From NCBI RefSeq assembly GCF_910591885.1, contig NC_063271.1, positions 8,735,001 through 8,799,000 of the forward strand: a DNA stretch of 64,000 bases. Reading direction: 5' to 3'. Positions 27,485-38,721 of this stretch are shown here, piece after piece (the stretch's first letter is position 1; each line of letters begins with the position of its first letter). The position numbers and the translations under genes are program-made. A model generated the notes under the pieces. That model had not been told where the DNA came from. It made no database searches and worked only from the letters and a program-made list of their open reading frames with translations. Source of the DNA: Bombus terrestris. Taxonomy: Eukaryota > Arthropoda > Insecta > Hymenoptera > Apidae.

Positions 27485-29878
27485 ATGATAGACGGAAACA
27501 TTTCCATGGAGGAGGATACAGAATTACGAGATTTGGTGGTACAAACACTTGAAAACAATGGTGTTCTTGCAAAAGTCCGGGTATGATAAACATTTTTTTA
27601 AGAACTATATTTTTTTTATAGGTTATGTAGATCACATCAAAGAACTTTCTCCCATCGAAATTATATTTTTTGTCGTAGTATTGATTCAACTATTTTTTAT
27701 AATGTTTATAGGCGGAACTCAGGGCAAGTGTGTTCTTAGCTCTAGAAGAACAAGAATCTGTAATGGTATGTTCTACAGTAGATAAATGCAAACAATTTTT
27801 TAAATATATTCATGCATAAAAGTTGTTCTTTTACATCATTTTAAATCATAGCTGGTAATAATAAAATGTACAAAATAACAAAAGTAAATAACAAACTTGA
27901 ATTGATAAGAGTTGCAATTAAATTTCAAAATTATATAATATTTGTCAAAATCAACAAAATTATTTTGGATTAATTAATTTTGATCATATGTCCATCAGTA
28001 ACACTAGATAGAAGAATGTATTTTGTTGCTTCAGCACTACAGTATCTGTGTGTATGCATAGTTTGTCATAGTTTATTTTTACATTATTTAAATAAATGTT
28101 CATTCCTACATAAATTTATAAATAGCAAATATACATTTGATATATATTAAAGTAAATGACAACATCAGACAATGTTATAATTATAGCTTTCATCACGTAA
28201 ATTAAATATTTCAGAATCCTGAACCACTTCTCAATAAAACTGTAAAACAGTACCTGGCTAATTCAGAGGGAAAATTATTGTTTTCCTTGGTTAGGGAGTT
28301 CCTAGAGTATTTTGGTCTTGATTATACAATATCTGTATATGATCCAGAAACTTATTTTGGAAAAGAATATAATTATGTTGGAAGAAATAAATTATGTGAA
28401 GAATTAGGTATTGAATCCAATGAGCCATTGCTTGGAGAAATTTTAAAAAATAGCATGAACAGTGCCTTTAATAACACACAGAAGGTATGTAGGTTAAGAT
28501 TGTAAGACAAAATATTATAAATATATAAAAGATAAAATATTATAAATATTTTAAAAAATTAATTACCCAGAAATAAAACTGTTACAATCACGAATATTTT
28601 TATAGAATGAAACTGACAGCAAATTTAGTACAACTGAAACTACAACAAATATTGCTAATGCCACATTTGAAATTTCCATTCCAAAAGTATTAAATAATGA
28701 AACTACATCATTGTCAAATGATAATGATGTATCGGATAAATTAGAAAGCATTTCACAGCAAAGTCCAAAACTTCCAATAAATGTGACAATAACTGATAAG
28801 AAAAATAAAGAAACATCTGTTCATGTTTCAATAGATGACTTAAAGTGTGAGATGCAAAATGATTCTCTCAGGAATAGTACAACTTCTGAATACAATGAAA
28901 AGAACGATGGAATTGATAGCAAAGGGAACAATAGTATGAATTTTGATACACTCCCTACAAGTCCAAATGGCACAAGTACAGTGATGAATCATACAACAAA
29001 GGAGACTGAGATAGATACACTCATTCAAACAAGTTTACTAGATAAAACCGAGCCTTTAATTAAGTTTGATGAATCTATAGTTACTGAAATGCAAACAAAT
29101 CAAAATGAAGATATAAGTAAGCAAAATAATATAAATAGTTTGGAATTACAAATAGTAAATAATATACAAAACAGAAAACCAGTTAATACTGGAAACAGTT
29201 TTGGAAAAACTGTATACTTTGAAGAAATTATTGTTGATGGAAAAAGAGAGAATATTAATGATATACGTAATACTGATACCTTTTTACAAGATTTACCATC
29301 TTTAGATAAAAAATCACATTCTATACTTAGCGATCTCCCACCATTAAATGGTAAAAAAACTAATATTAATGATTTGAAGGAATTGATGGATATTGGGCTT
29401 GGTATGTTTTGCATATCTTTGGAACATATTTTTCATAACCTTTGTATCATAAACATAATATTTTCAGGAACTGATGGTATAGATAATTATGAAGAAGATT
29501 TTGTTTCATCTGCGTCTGGTAGTGCTTATGATCAAAGTCCTTCGAAGGATCCTGAAAAATCAGATAGTCCAATAAAATTACAAACGAAAAAACAAGATAA
29601 AATTCACAGTACTAATAGCGAGGACATAAGTGAAGAAATTGAAGATATAAATGATATACTAAGCAGCACATCATGTGTAAGTAAATTTTATATGAATTTA
29701 GATGCATTTTTTGATACATAGTTTTCCATATAAAAATGATTTATATATATATATATATATATATATCTTTTTGAGTATTGCATGTATAATTCCATTTTAG
29801 CTTGAAGATATAAACATGGATAAAAATATGTCAAATTTTGCAACGGGTATTACAGCAAATTGTGCAAAGGAACTGTAA
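27485..29878 (+). CDS. CEP43: Centrosomal protein 43 (FGFR1 oncogene partner, FOP-like)
   Basis: Centriolar-satellite and centrosome protein needed for microtubule anchoring and cilium assembly. Exons: 27485-27580, 27712-27765, 28215-28484, 28606-29401, 29468-29676, 29801-29878, closing to 500 residues. The N-terminal block (EEDTELRDLVVQTLENNGVL, then AELRASVFLALEEQE) and the LisH-like dimerisation helix pair in exon 3 (KLLFSLVREFLEYFGLDYT) are characteristic of FOP. The large fourth exon encodes a low-complexity Ser/Asn/Asp/Glu-rich region that makes the protein longer than human FOP (about 400). Exon 5 has a conserved acidic patch (DNYEEDFVSSASGS). The exact 3' end is less certain because the last exon is short and unconserved. 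Confidence 0.88.
29741..29766. repeat. (TA)n microsatellite in the last CEP43 intron
   Basis: An uninterrupted alternating TA run of about 26 bp, likely polymorphic in length. Confidence 0.9.
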
Positions 29879-32800
29879 TTCATAAATTGCACTAGAGAAT
29901 TACTGTAAGAACTAAAATGTTATTTCATTTAGAGCATTGATATTCAATATCCTCCTATGTCAGGGCATCAAGTATATTAATGCAAATTGCTATGAATTCA
30001 TAAATTTGCAAAATTATTTTGGTTTCTAACATGGCACTGCCGTTCGTGGCTCAATACTTATAAGTTCCCTACAAAAAAACGTAGAAGGGAAATGTCTGAA
30101 TATATATTTATAAATGTTATATTTTCACTACTTTATAAGAACTTTTTGTCAAAAATGTATTTTTATAAATCATGAATTTCATTTTAACAGTATTTAAGAA
30201 AAATAATTTTTAAACATAAAATATTCTACGAAGGATATTATATTGGTTATGACATGAGAAAACTCAACTTTTTATAAAAATATTACACAAATTTTATTAA
30301 AAAAGATGAGATGTTATAAACTGACAAACTGCCATTACACTCTGATATTATTGCAATAAAGTGTTAAATTATATTTTTAATAATTGAGAATATTAAGAAT
30401 AAGGATCATATAAAAGTTCCATTAAAAATTTTTTATAAAATACACGTTGTAAACATATTTATAATTTTATAATGTAATAAGAAGTAGTTACTTAAAAATT
30501 CAAAAATTAAGTTGATATCAAAAACAAAGAAACACTATTTAATTAAAGTAAATATACTATTAAATCATCTTTTTAAGTTACAATACATTATTAACTAAAT
30601 TAGAAGAGTAATATTAAAACTCTTGCTTGTAAGCTTTCAGACAAACTGCCTTCTACGTTATTCTGTAAATATGTCTAGTATTATTACTTATAAAGCCAAT
30701 TATCTCAATGTTAAAATATCTTAAAAAAGTGAAAAGTAATCAGTTACATTAATGGTTGTTGAATACTTAGTTATATCTTTCTGAAAAAATTTTGTAACAA
30801 TTTTGTTATGTTTATCAAAATAATTCCTGTGTCTGATTTTATGACTGAAGTATCATTACCTCATTTAACTAAAGTTACTGGTATAGTATTGATAGCAATA
30901 TCAGTAAATCATCCGTCTAAAAGTGGATTGCCTAAAAAATATATAAAATTATTTTTCTTCAAAGATAATGGTGCTATATGCATAAAACGAAAAGTATTTA
31001 TAAAAGTTGAAGTTGATATTCAATGAAAGATTAGGTGCTTATATGTTTTCTTGCATCCATGAATCGTAATATTTAAATAACTAATGAGAGCTTTAGACTA
31101 AGTAATTCAATTTTTGGGCAATCCAATACCTTGATAAACATATTGTTATAAATATACTATGCCCCAAATAAGATGCAATAACTAAGTACAATTCATAATG
31201 GATCAACTGGATGCTTGACAAATCAAAATCTGTTTGTACAGCCTGCTTCCTTCACAAAACTTTGAGTAGCACACAATTACTGTAATGTCATCAATAGTAA
31301 ATATTGTAAATGATTCAAACAAAGAGATTTCATAGTTGATTAATACGTCTTAAAATTTTAATTGTATAACAGGAGTTTATTTATTATAATATTATAATTA
31401 TGTCATTAACTTATTCTACCTACCACATAACTAGTTCTACATAATTAGGAAATTGCTGTTCTTATTATAAAAATATCTAAGATACACACATAAATAAACA
31501 TATTATTTTTAGTAAAACAAAATACAAAATAGAAATTATATCATGAATCATATAAATCATTTGAATGAAGTAAAATCTTTACTTTTACAGTATTAGGTAT
31601 AATGAAATCCCTTAGTTTGAATCAGCTTTTATTTCTATGTATATATTAAAGCAGGTGTGTTCCTGACCAATCAACGTGGTTACATTTTAATATTGATATA
31701 ACATATAATTTTATAAAAACAATTTCAGGATGATACTGAACATTCCTACACTTTATAGAATGTAAAATATAGATACATTCCATTGTTATTAAGATTATTG
31801 CACTTTTGTTGTATTGTTAGCATTAGTAAAGAAATTTACATAAGTATTTTTCACCATAAATTATAAGAGAGAAGAAGGGAGAGAGTAATTTAAGAAATGT
31901 TTCACAACTTATCACAGTATATCGACAAATTTTATTTCACATTCTGATGGAACTAGAAAGTGTTTTTGTGTAAGCATTTCTATTGCAGGGTACACAAACA
32001 TTTTTATATTTATGTAGTTTTGGAAATGATTTCAATTAATCCTAAGCTGATTAATATGAAATCTCGCATTTCATATGCGTTTTGGTATATATGGAAGTCT
32101 TGTTATATATATATAAATATATATATATAGGATGAATTAATAAGAATTCTTACCTGAAATGCCTCATTATTATTAAAAGATGTCTCATATGAAATGCATA
32201 GTAGAATCAAAGGGTGCCATTCAATTAATGTATTTTAACTTCCTTATACCCCCTCAAAGGCAATTTCATATGAAATACTTCTTAATTAAATCAATGGATA
32301 ACAGGATATTTCAGATAAAAATTTTTATTGGTTCACTCTGTATATAAATACTTCTTTCTTTTTCCCTTTGGAAAATTCATAAGATGAATACATGATCTTT
32401 TATTTTCTATACCAAACATATAAGTAAGTACAGTATAAAAGAGGTTGAAAAGATATATTTTTTAAAATTAGAAAAAATATTAATGAATTTCTTTTTTATA
32501 CACATATATATCTACAGCTATATACACATATCTTTGCAGCTGTTTTTTGATAACAAAAAGATATGTATAACTAATAACATCGATTTGTTATGTTACAAAC
32601 TGTCTGTATTGATCTGTATATATGATAATGGCATATAATGCACTGGTATGCAAATTAATTATAGATTTTGCAAACATTGATATGAAATAGTTGTAATTAT
32701 TGTTATTTACTAATTTATATTATCAAATTGAACAGATGAAGTATTAATAAACCACTCACAATATTTTTTCATACAGTTCTAGAGATTTATTTTTGTAACC

Positions 32801-33486
32801 ACGTTGAAGTATTGGTAGCTATATTGTGCCTTTTAGTGTGTATGAATAAGAAACAATGCAAATACATACTATGGAATTGCGGGATTTACAAAATACCTAA
32901 GTTACTTATTTATGATTTTGAAGTACGATGTAATAATATTCATGTATATGTTATTTATTTTATAAAGATTTTTCTCTTTTGCAATTGCTGTGTATTTTAC
33001 ACCTTACGATCAATCCTAGCTTATACTTCATCTTAAACGTATTTAACAAAATTTTATATTTTTAAGTATTTATTAATTTTTCTGTAATTCTGTGAGAGAT
33101 TATCTACAGATATATTAAAAGATATACGAAAGGTGGGAAAGAAAATACATTAAATAAGTGAGATGCAAATTATAAATTTATGCACTTCTATTTATTTGTT
33201 AATGCTTTAGAAATACAGCTGGCAGTGTAATGTCACTGTGTAATATTATAATTTGGTTTCTATCATTTAAAATGTCACAAATGTAAAAATCTATTTTGTT
33301 TTCAAACTTAATCAGAAGTAATAATATTATATACAAAATTATTCAATATTTATAAATGACATAGATTTGCTAATAAATATATGTAATAATTACAGTTATA
33401 ATATTTCCTAAACAATATTTGGAAAGTAGTTGGTATACAATTACACAATGTACAACCAGAAACAATTTATTTAACAATTTGTACTG
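29879..33486. other. AT-rich region between CEP43 and TIMM13, no credible gene
   Basis: Both flanking genes point inward, so part of this is probably 3' untranslated sequence. Open frames at 30808-31026 and 32812-33036 have intron-like composition and no recognisable domain. Repeat-like pieces lie at 32040-32345, and a 14-bp inverted repeat is at 31671-31684 and 32794-32807. Confidence 0.6.
32200..32342 (-). repeat. Fragment of a dispersed repeat starting tacagagtg
   Basis: Read on the minus strand from 32342, it starts acagagtga and reaches gttatccattgattt about 40 bases in. The stretch from 51130 has acagagtgag and cattatctattgattt at nearly the same spacing. This suggests two old copies of one element. 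The inner boundary is not defined. Confidence 0.35.
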
Positions 33487-34236
33487 TTACATTCTGTCAT
33501 GCTCTCTCTGTATTCGAGCACTGTACGTTTTTGATACAAGATGAAATGCATCCATATATCGATCCATACACATTGCTACACATTTCTGTAAATAAATTAA
33601 AATTACTTACATTGTTATACTGTTATATGTGCACTTACATCAAATATATTTTAATATATTTTATATTTTATGAGGTTTTATAACAATTTTTATTCTTATA
33701 TTTTATCTTTTTTACATTTATATATAGTATAATTCAATATGTTTAATATAATTTTCATATATTGTTTATATAAATATTCACAATATTTATATAACATCAT
33801 TAAAAAAATTTTACATTATTCATATTTAATAAAATATTTGCTATATCTTTTCTACGTCCGCTTAAATAATATTTACTTAATAGTGATATAAAAAATATTA
33901 TATTTAAATTTATTTTATACTTTTAAGGCTTCGAACACGATAAGTTACATTTTATACTAAGGTTACGTTATACAAACAAAAGAGGTTACCTGTTCGGTAT
34001 TATCCAGGGAAGTACCGGGCCTAATCACGCATTTTTTAAAGCATTTTTCTGACATTTTCTGAAAATAGGAAACCAGGTGGTATATGTTATTCATTCACCT
34101 TAAATTTGTAAATATATTTCTACAATCGTACCGAAAGCATTTCTTGTGCATTTGCAACGGCAACTTCTTGTTTAATTTGTTGCATAAGATCACTCTTTTC
34201 TTTATCAGTCAGGGATTCAGATGTAAGTGAATTCAT
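33487..34236 (-). CDS. Tim13: Mitochondrial import inner membrane translocase subunit Tim13
   Basis: Small TIM chaperone of the mitochondrial intermembrane space; with Tim8 it escorts hydrophobic precursors to the inner membrane. Three exons read downward: 34236-34132, 34058-33990, 33585-33487, closing to 90 residues. The twin CX3C motifs are complete: CFKKC in exon 2 and CVAMC in exon 3. VAVANAQEML, PGTSLDNTEQKC and CMDRYMDAF match Tim13 rather than Tim8, 9 or 10. The first intron is only 73 bp. The gene is transcribed away from the unrecognised gene at 35127. Confidence 0.95.
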
Positions 34237-34437
34237 ATTTATAGTAAAATATTAAGTGTTTCTTTAATGTAATAATAGTAAAATCAAAAATCACTTTGCT
34301 CCCGTTTGTTAAATCCAAACTACCATGTTCTTACCGGTTCGATCGATAAACCGGAAGCACGTGAAACTGCATCTTAAAAGGCCGTTTACAAATTTACGAT
34401 TCCGAAATGTTGAACAAATTAATGTTTGTAATGTATT

Positions 34438-34518
34438 TGTATATATATTATACATATTATATATTATTATTATATATATTTGTATATATATTTATATATA
34501 TATTATATTAAAAAATAT
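34438..34518. repeat. AT-rich simple repeat
   Basis: Mixed TA, TATT and TATATT repeats between TIMM13 and the next gene. It interrupts the open frame starting at 34325, whose C-terminal half is simply translated repeat. Confidence 0.8.
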
Positions 34519-34612
34519 TTAATTATTGTACATTCATTAATGTTTTTTTATCTTTATGCATATTTACCATAATCGCGGTGTTACGAAACTATTAGGATGA
34601 ATTCTAATTTAA

Positions 34613-34906
34613 ATGTTATCTTTATTTCAAAGAATTGGAACACATGAACTGTATACATATTTCTTCAAGTTTCGGTTATTAGATAACAACCTGCTGATAT
34701 CAGAGATTAGTAAGGACATCGCCAATGAGCATAGAAGAAATTCAGTCAGAAGTGTGCTCCATGAATTACCATCCCTAGCGATCAAACGGCCAAACTATAT
34801 GCATGCTTCTTCTTCCGGTTCTTTCGATGGGAAAAACGTGCGTAATGTGTACTTACGTACAGGGCATGGAAATGCATGGCAATGGAAAGCAGAGTATATG
34901 ATCTAG
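34613..34906 (+). CDS. Hypothetical 97-residue open frame
   Basis: An ATG-initiated frame of 97 residues with less biased codons than its AT-rich surroundings and a basic, serine-rich middle. No domain, signal peptide or membrane segment is seen, and I recognise no relative. It lies in the divergent gap between TIMM13 and the gene at 35127, so it may be part of a non-coding or 5' untranslated transcript. Confidence 0.22.
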   Translation: MLSLFQRIGTHELYTYFFKFRLLDNNLLISEISKDIANEHRRNSVRSVLHELPSLAIKRPNYMHASSSGSFDGKNVRNVYLRTGHGNAWQWKAEYMI

Positions 34907-35126
34907 GTATGATTCGTGGTGAGATTGGCAGTACTGTTTTTAAGTCAATTAACGGGCGCATCAACCTGAATTGAATGCAAAATTGGAACATTACAAAATG
35001 CTAAAGTAAAGTATATATATTGTTTAAAAAATATATTAGTAAACATGATACAATATATAGTTTATAATGGTATACTTTTAAAATTCCTGTTATTACTTTA
35101 TAATCCTACATATCACTCTGTCCAAG

Positions 35127-38100
35127 ATGGAAAACGATATTAATAAAAATGAACGATTGAAGCTACATGTTGAAAGCCGGAACAACGTTATTTCTGAATT
35201 ACAATGTGCATATGCGAAATATTCGTACCATAACTCATGCGAATTAGGTTGTTTGATAATTGTTATCTTTATTCAATAATTATTTAATATAATTCATCTT
35301 TATGCTAATAATAATTATTGAATTATTATGTTCAACACAATTAATAAAATATTAATAAACTATTTTATAAATAATTATTGATGCACAGGAAATTTTACAA
35401 GTAGTTTATCAGAAACAGATGGAAAATTGTATTCTTCTATCGTCGAGGATCTTTTAATAGAAATGAATGGAAGGGAATTAAACAAATTTAGTGATAGTAA
35501 TAATACAGGCTGTTGTCGGTGTAAACATTTGTTGAATATTCCTCGAGATCTTATTCAAACTTCTGAGAAGATATCGGATTATACGGAAGAATGTGTGGAT
35601 GATTTAAATTTTGTACAAAGTATGGTCTGGTTAAAGTCAGCCACAATGTTTATGAAAACTATTTCCGTCGAACAATTTTATTCGGTATTTTATAAACAAT
35701 GGAAGAATACAGGTAATGATACAAGAACTCGATATTTAATGTTTTTAACAGATATCTCTTTTAATATATTAAATTATTTAGTTCGAAGTAGTGAAATTTC
35801 AATTGAAATTTATTACAGATTATTTAAGTATTTGTTTCAAATAACTTCATGTGAATTTATATCTTCAGACGGATAGTTAATATGTTGTAGTAAAATAATA
35901 AAAATAAAATTCCTATTTAAGAGTATACTACATTTTTTCTAGGGAAAGATTTTAATCTTTATAGTCAAAACTTAATGTCTGATATTGAAGAGGACGATTA
36001 TAAAAATTCGAGCAATTCATCAAATGATGATCAACAGAATGATACTAATTTCGACGTTGATTCAGATGCTGATTCGTCACGTAATGTACACAATGAAAAA
36101 CATAACACATTGCAACCTTATCACCAACAAATAAATCAAGAAACTGGAATTTTCACCGAAACAGGAGTCAGCCCCTCCGTTTTTACTTCTTCTCAAAGTC
36201 TTGATAGATTCTTCAATGTACAACCTTGCATGCATCAAGATATTACTATGAAAAATTATATCATTCAAGATTCAGACGAAGAGTGCTCTTCTGTTTCTGA
36301 CATAATTAAAGATTCTTTGGAGAGTCAAAATACTAATAACATAGTACGAAACGAGAAAGACGAAAAATTACTCGAAGGAAGCGATTTTATCAAGGAAAAA
36401 TCGGCAGAAGAATTATTTTCCGAAGACAGCGATGTTTTAACGAGAACTTTATTCGGAACGAGAGATGATCTAACTGTTGCCTCAGACGATAACGATTTTT
36501 CAGACATTATTTTATCTAACAAAAATTATTCATCATATGAACAGAATTGTAATCAGTTAAGAGAACAATTAATTTCAAAATCGAATGAGCAGATAGTGAA
36601 ACCATTGACACAAACTTGTGATCCGAACTTTTTCAATGAAAGTCCTATAATTTCACCGAATCGGATTAATAACGCATGCTCGCTTCAAGAAGACAGCGCT
36701 TACGATACATATCAATTAAGCGCAGAATGGTTACCAACGACGAATTGCATTTATAATGAAGATATTAGTATCTCGCCTAGTCAAAAAATTGCTAATATTA
36801 CTCCTTATGAAAAAAAAGATATCGTGAATTACACGCATGATCTGGAATCTCTTACCATAGATATGACAGAGAAAAATTGGACTTCCAAACAAAATTTATC
36901 TTGTTCACAACAAGAAATCGATAAAAACATAAACAATGACGGTGAAGAATTGTGCGTGCAAAATAGACAAAGATATAAAAATTTGATCGAAGATGCAGAA
37001 TACGAAAGACGTAGCAGCAAGAGAAAAAAACTAAAATCTGTCCATGAAACGACTGTATCTAAGGCTAACAAAAAAGAAGAGAAGAAAATTTCTTCGAAGT
37101 GGTTGAAATTTACGCTTGATACTCTAAATGTGGACGACATTGCTTTTAAGTCGATAAAGGCGATTCTTATGGTTCTCCAAAATGAGAGAATAGCGAAACA
37201 ATATATGAGAAAAAGATGTTGGAAAGATACTTTAGAAGAACAGGCTGTAAACGCGATATTGGATTACTGTGACGTTTCTGAAGCTGAAAATAAAACTAAT
37301 GAGTATACGCAAGAAATTGTGCAGGTAGTGACTGATATCCTGGATAAGAGTATAGGAACTAGTGAGTTTAACAAGGTAAATTATAATATATATAATTTCT
37401 ATTATGGATAGAATACATAAAATTAGCTATATTTATTAGCTTTTAATAATAATTTTTAATGTGCAATTGCTAATGTTAAATTGAATGCTATAGCATGTAT
37501 TGCATAACACATGTTAGATATACTTGTAAATACAATATATGCACAGACATTTAAGGAATAGAATATGTCAATTCCTTGTCGTTAGAGATAAGAGGAGAAG
37601 TAAAAGTTGAACATAAAAGTTATAGTCATAATAAATGGATAAAGTTATTAGTCATAATACAAGGAAATTATGATAGTAGCTTTTAAAAAATGCATTGTTT
37701 TAAAATACAAAACATATCTTTACACTTTGTTAGAATTAGAGATATTCCTAAAAAATTTTTAAATATTTATATGGTAATATTTAGACACGAAATTATTCTC
37801 TTATTTAATGTCATGTTTTTTTTTATTTAGGTTACAATACTGACTCATCAGATCTCCATTATTTTACAATTATGCAGTTCTATGAAAGTTTGTGTCGAAA
37901 TAATAAATTACTTAACTGCAAAACTAAAATCTTACGGAAATATTTTAATCTCTCTGATAAATAATAAAAAGGCCGATGTATATAGTGTAATAAATCAATT
38001 ACATATTATCTTTTATACTTTAAATTTTTGCTTACAAAAATATCGAGCAGTTTTCTGTAATAAAGAAAATAATCAATTTGAAAAAGAGGAAGTAATACCA

Positions 38101-38283
38101 CCTGTCGTCGATTTATGGAAAAAACAATTGAATTTCGAAGGTATAATAGTAAAGGATAGTATACAGACAAGGGAACGAAGGTGGTTAATGATTTTGGATG
38201 ATTTTGCAGTAATTGCTACGGAAAATTTTGTTCAATTTGCAAAAAGGGCGCAAAAATTAGTCAATTTATTGACGTATGAATAA
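35127..38283 (+). CDS. Uncharacterised 822-residue acidic protein
   Basis: I do not recognise this gene. Four exons fit: 35127-35247, 35389-35850, 35943-37375, 37831-38283; the phases close to 822 residues. The N-terminal part (about 1-195) is mixed helical with a CCRCKHLL cysteine cluster and ends in a hydrophobic helical stretch. The middle (about 195-540) is disordered, rich in Ser, Asn, Asp and Glu, starting with IEEDDYKNSSNSS. A basic nuclear-localisation-like patch (RRSSKRKKLKS) is near 37008-37040. The C-terminal 280 residues are again helical and probably folded, with WKKQLNFEG and a Trp-containing RERRWLMILDDF. This architecture suggests a fast-evolving nuclear adaptor or chromatin protein, which is inference only. 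The second donor is uncertain: an earlier GT at 35712 would also keep frame, and read-through gives a short form ending at 35876. Confidence 0.78.
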
Positions 38284-38603
38284 ATGATTTCGTTTTAAGT
38301 GCACCATTTTAAACGTAATTTTAGTATATTGTGATATATACCAGGTACTAAATATTATATTCTATATGTATATAAAAGTCTTATAATATTTTGTATATAG
38401 TAAATACATTTTAAATATTAAAGCATTTAGTATATTCTTTATTTGATTTATACAATTTTCATTAAAATTTCACAACTATTTGTAAATTATAATATCTACG
38501 TACTCAATATATCATATTTTATATATTCCAATTACCTGTACAATGATTATATTAATATAAGCTGTTATTAAAGATATTGAGCTTTCAATGTTGAGAGCAA
38601 GAG

Positions 38604-38608
<5 letters not shown>

Positions 38609-38646
<38 letters not shown>

Positions 38647-38667
38647 AGAGAGAGAAAGAGAGAGAGA
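38609..38667. repeat. (AG)n microsatellite
   Basis: About 60 bp of AG repeat with one G7 interruption and one AAAG variant, between two convergent genes and just beyond the end of the acid phosphatase gene. Confidence 0.95.
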
Positions 38668-38721
38668 TGTTTTAAAGAGTTTTCTAAAATTATTCGAATA
38701 CTTGCGACGAATCTAAATTGA

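Noticed and set aside
28840..29414. Minus-strand frames inside CEP43 exon 4
   Set aside because: Shadows of a low-complexity coding exon on the plus strand.
30030..30090. Short GC-richer stretch tested as a tRNA
   Set aside because: No clear B box (GGTTCRANNCC) and no cloverleaf could be drawn. No tRNA was found elsewhere by eye.
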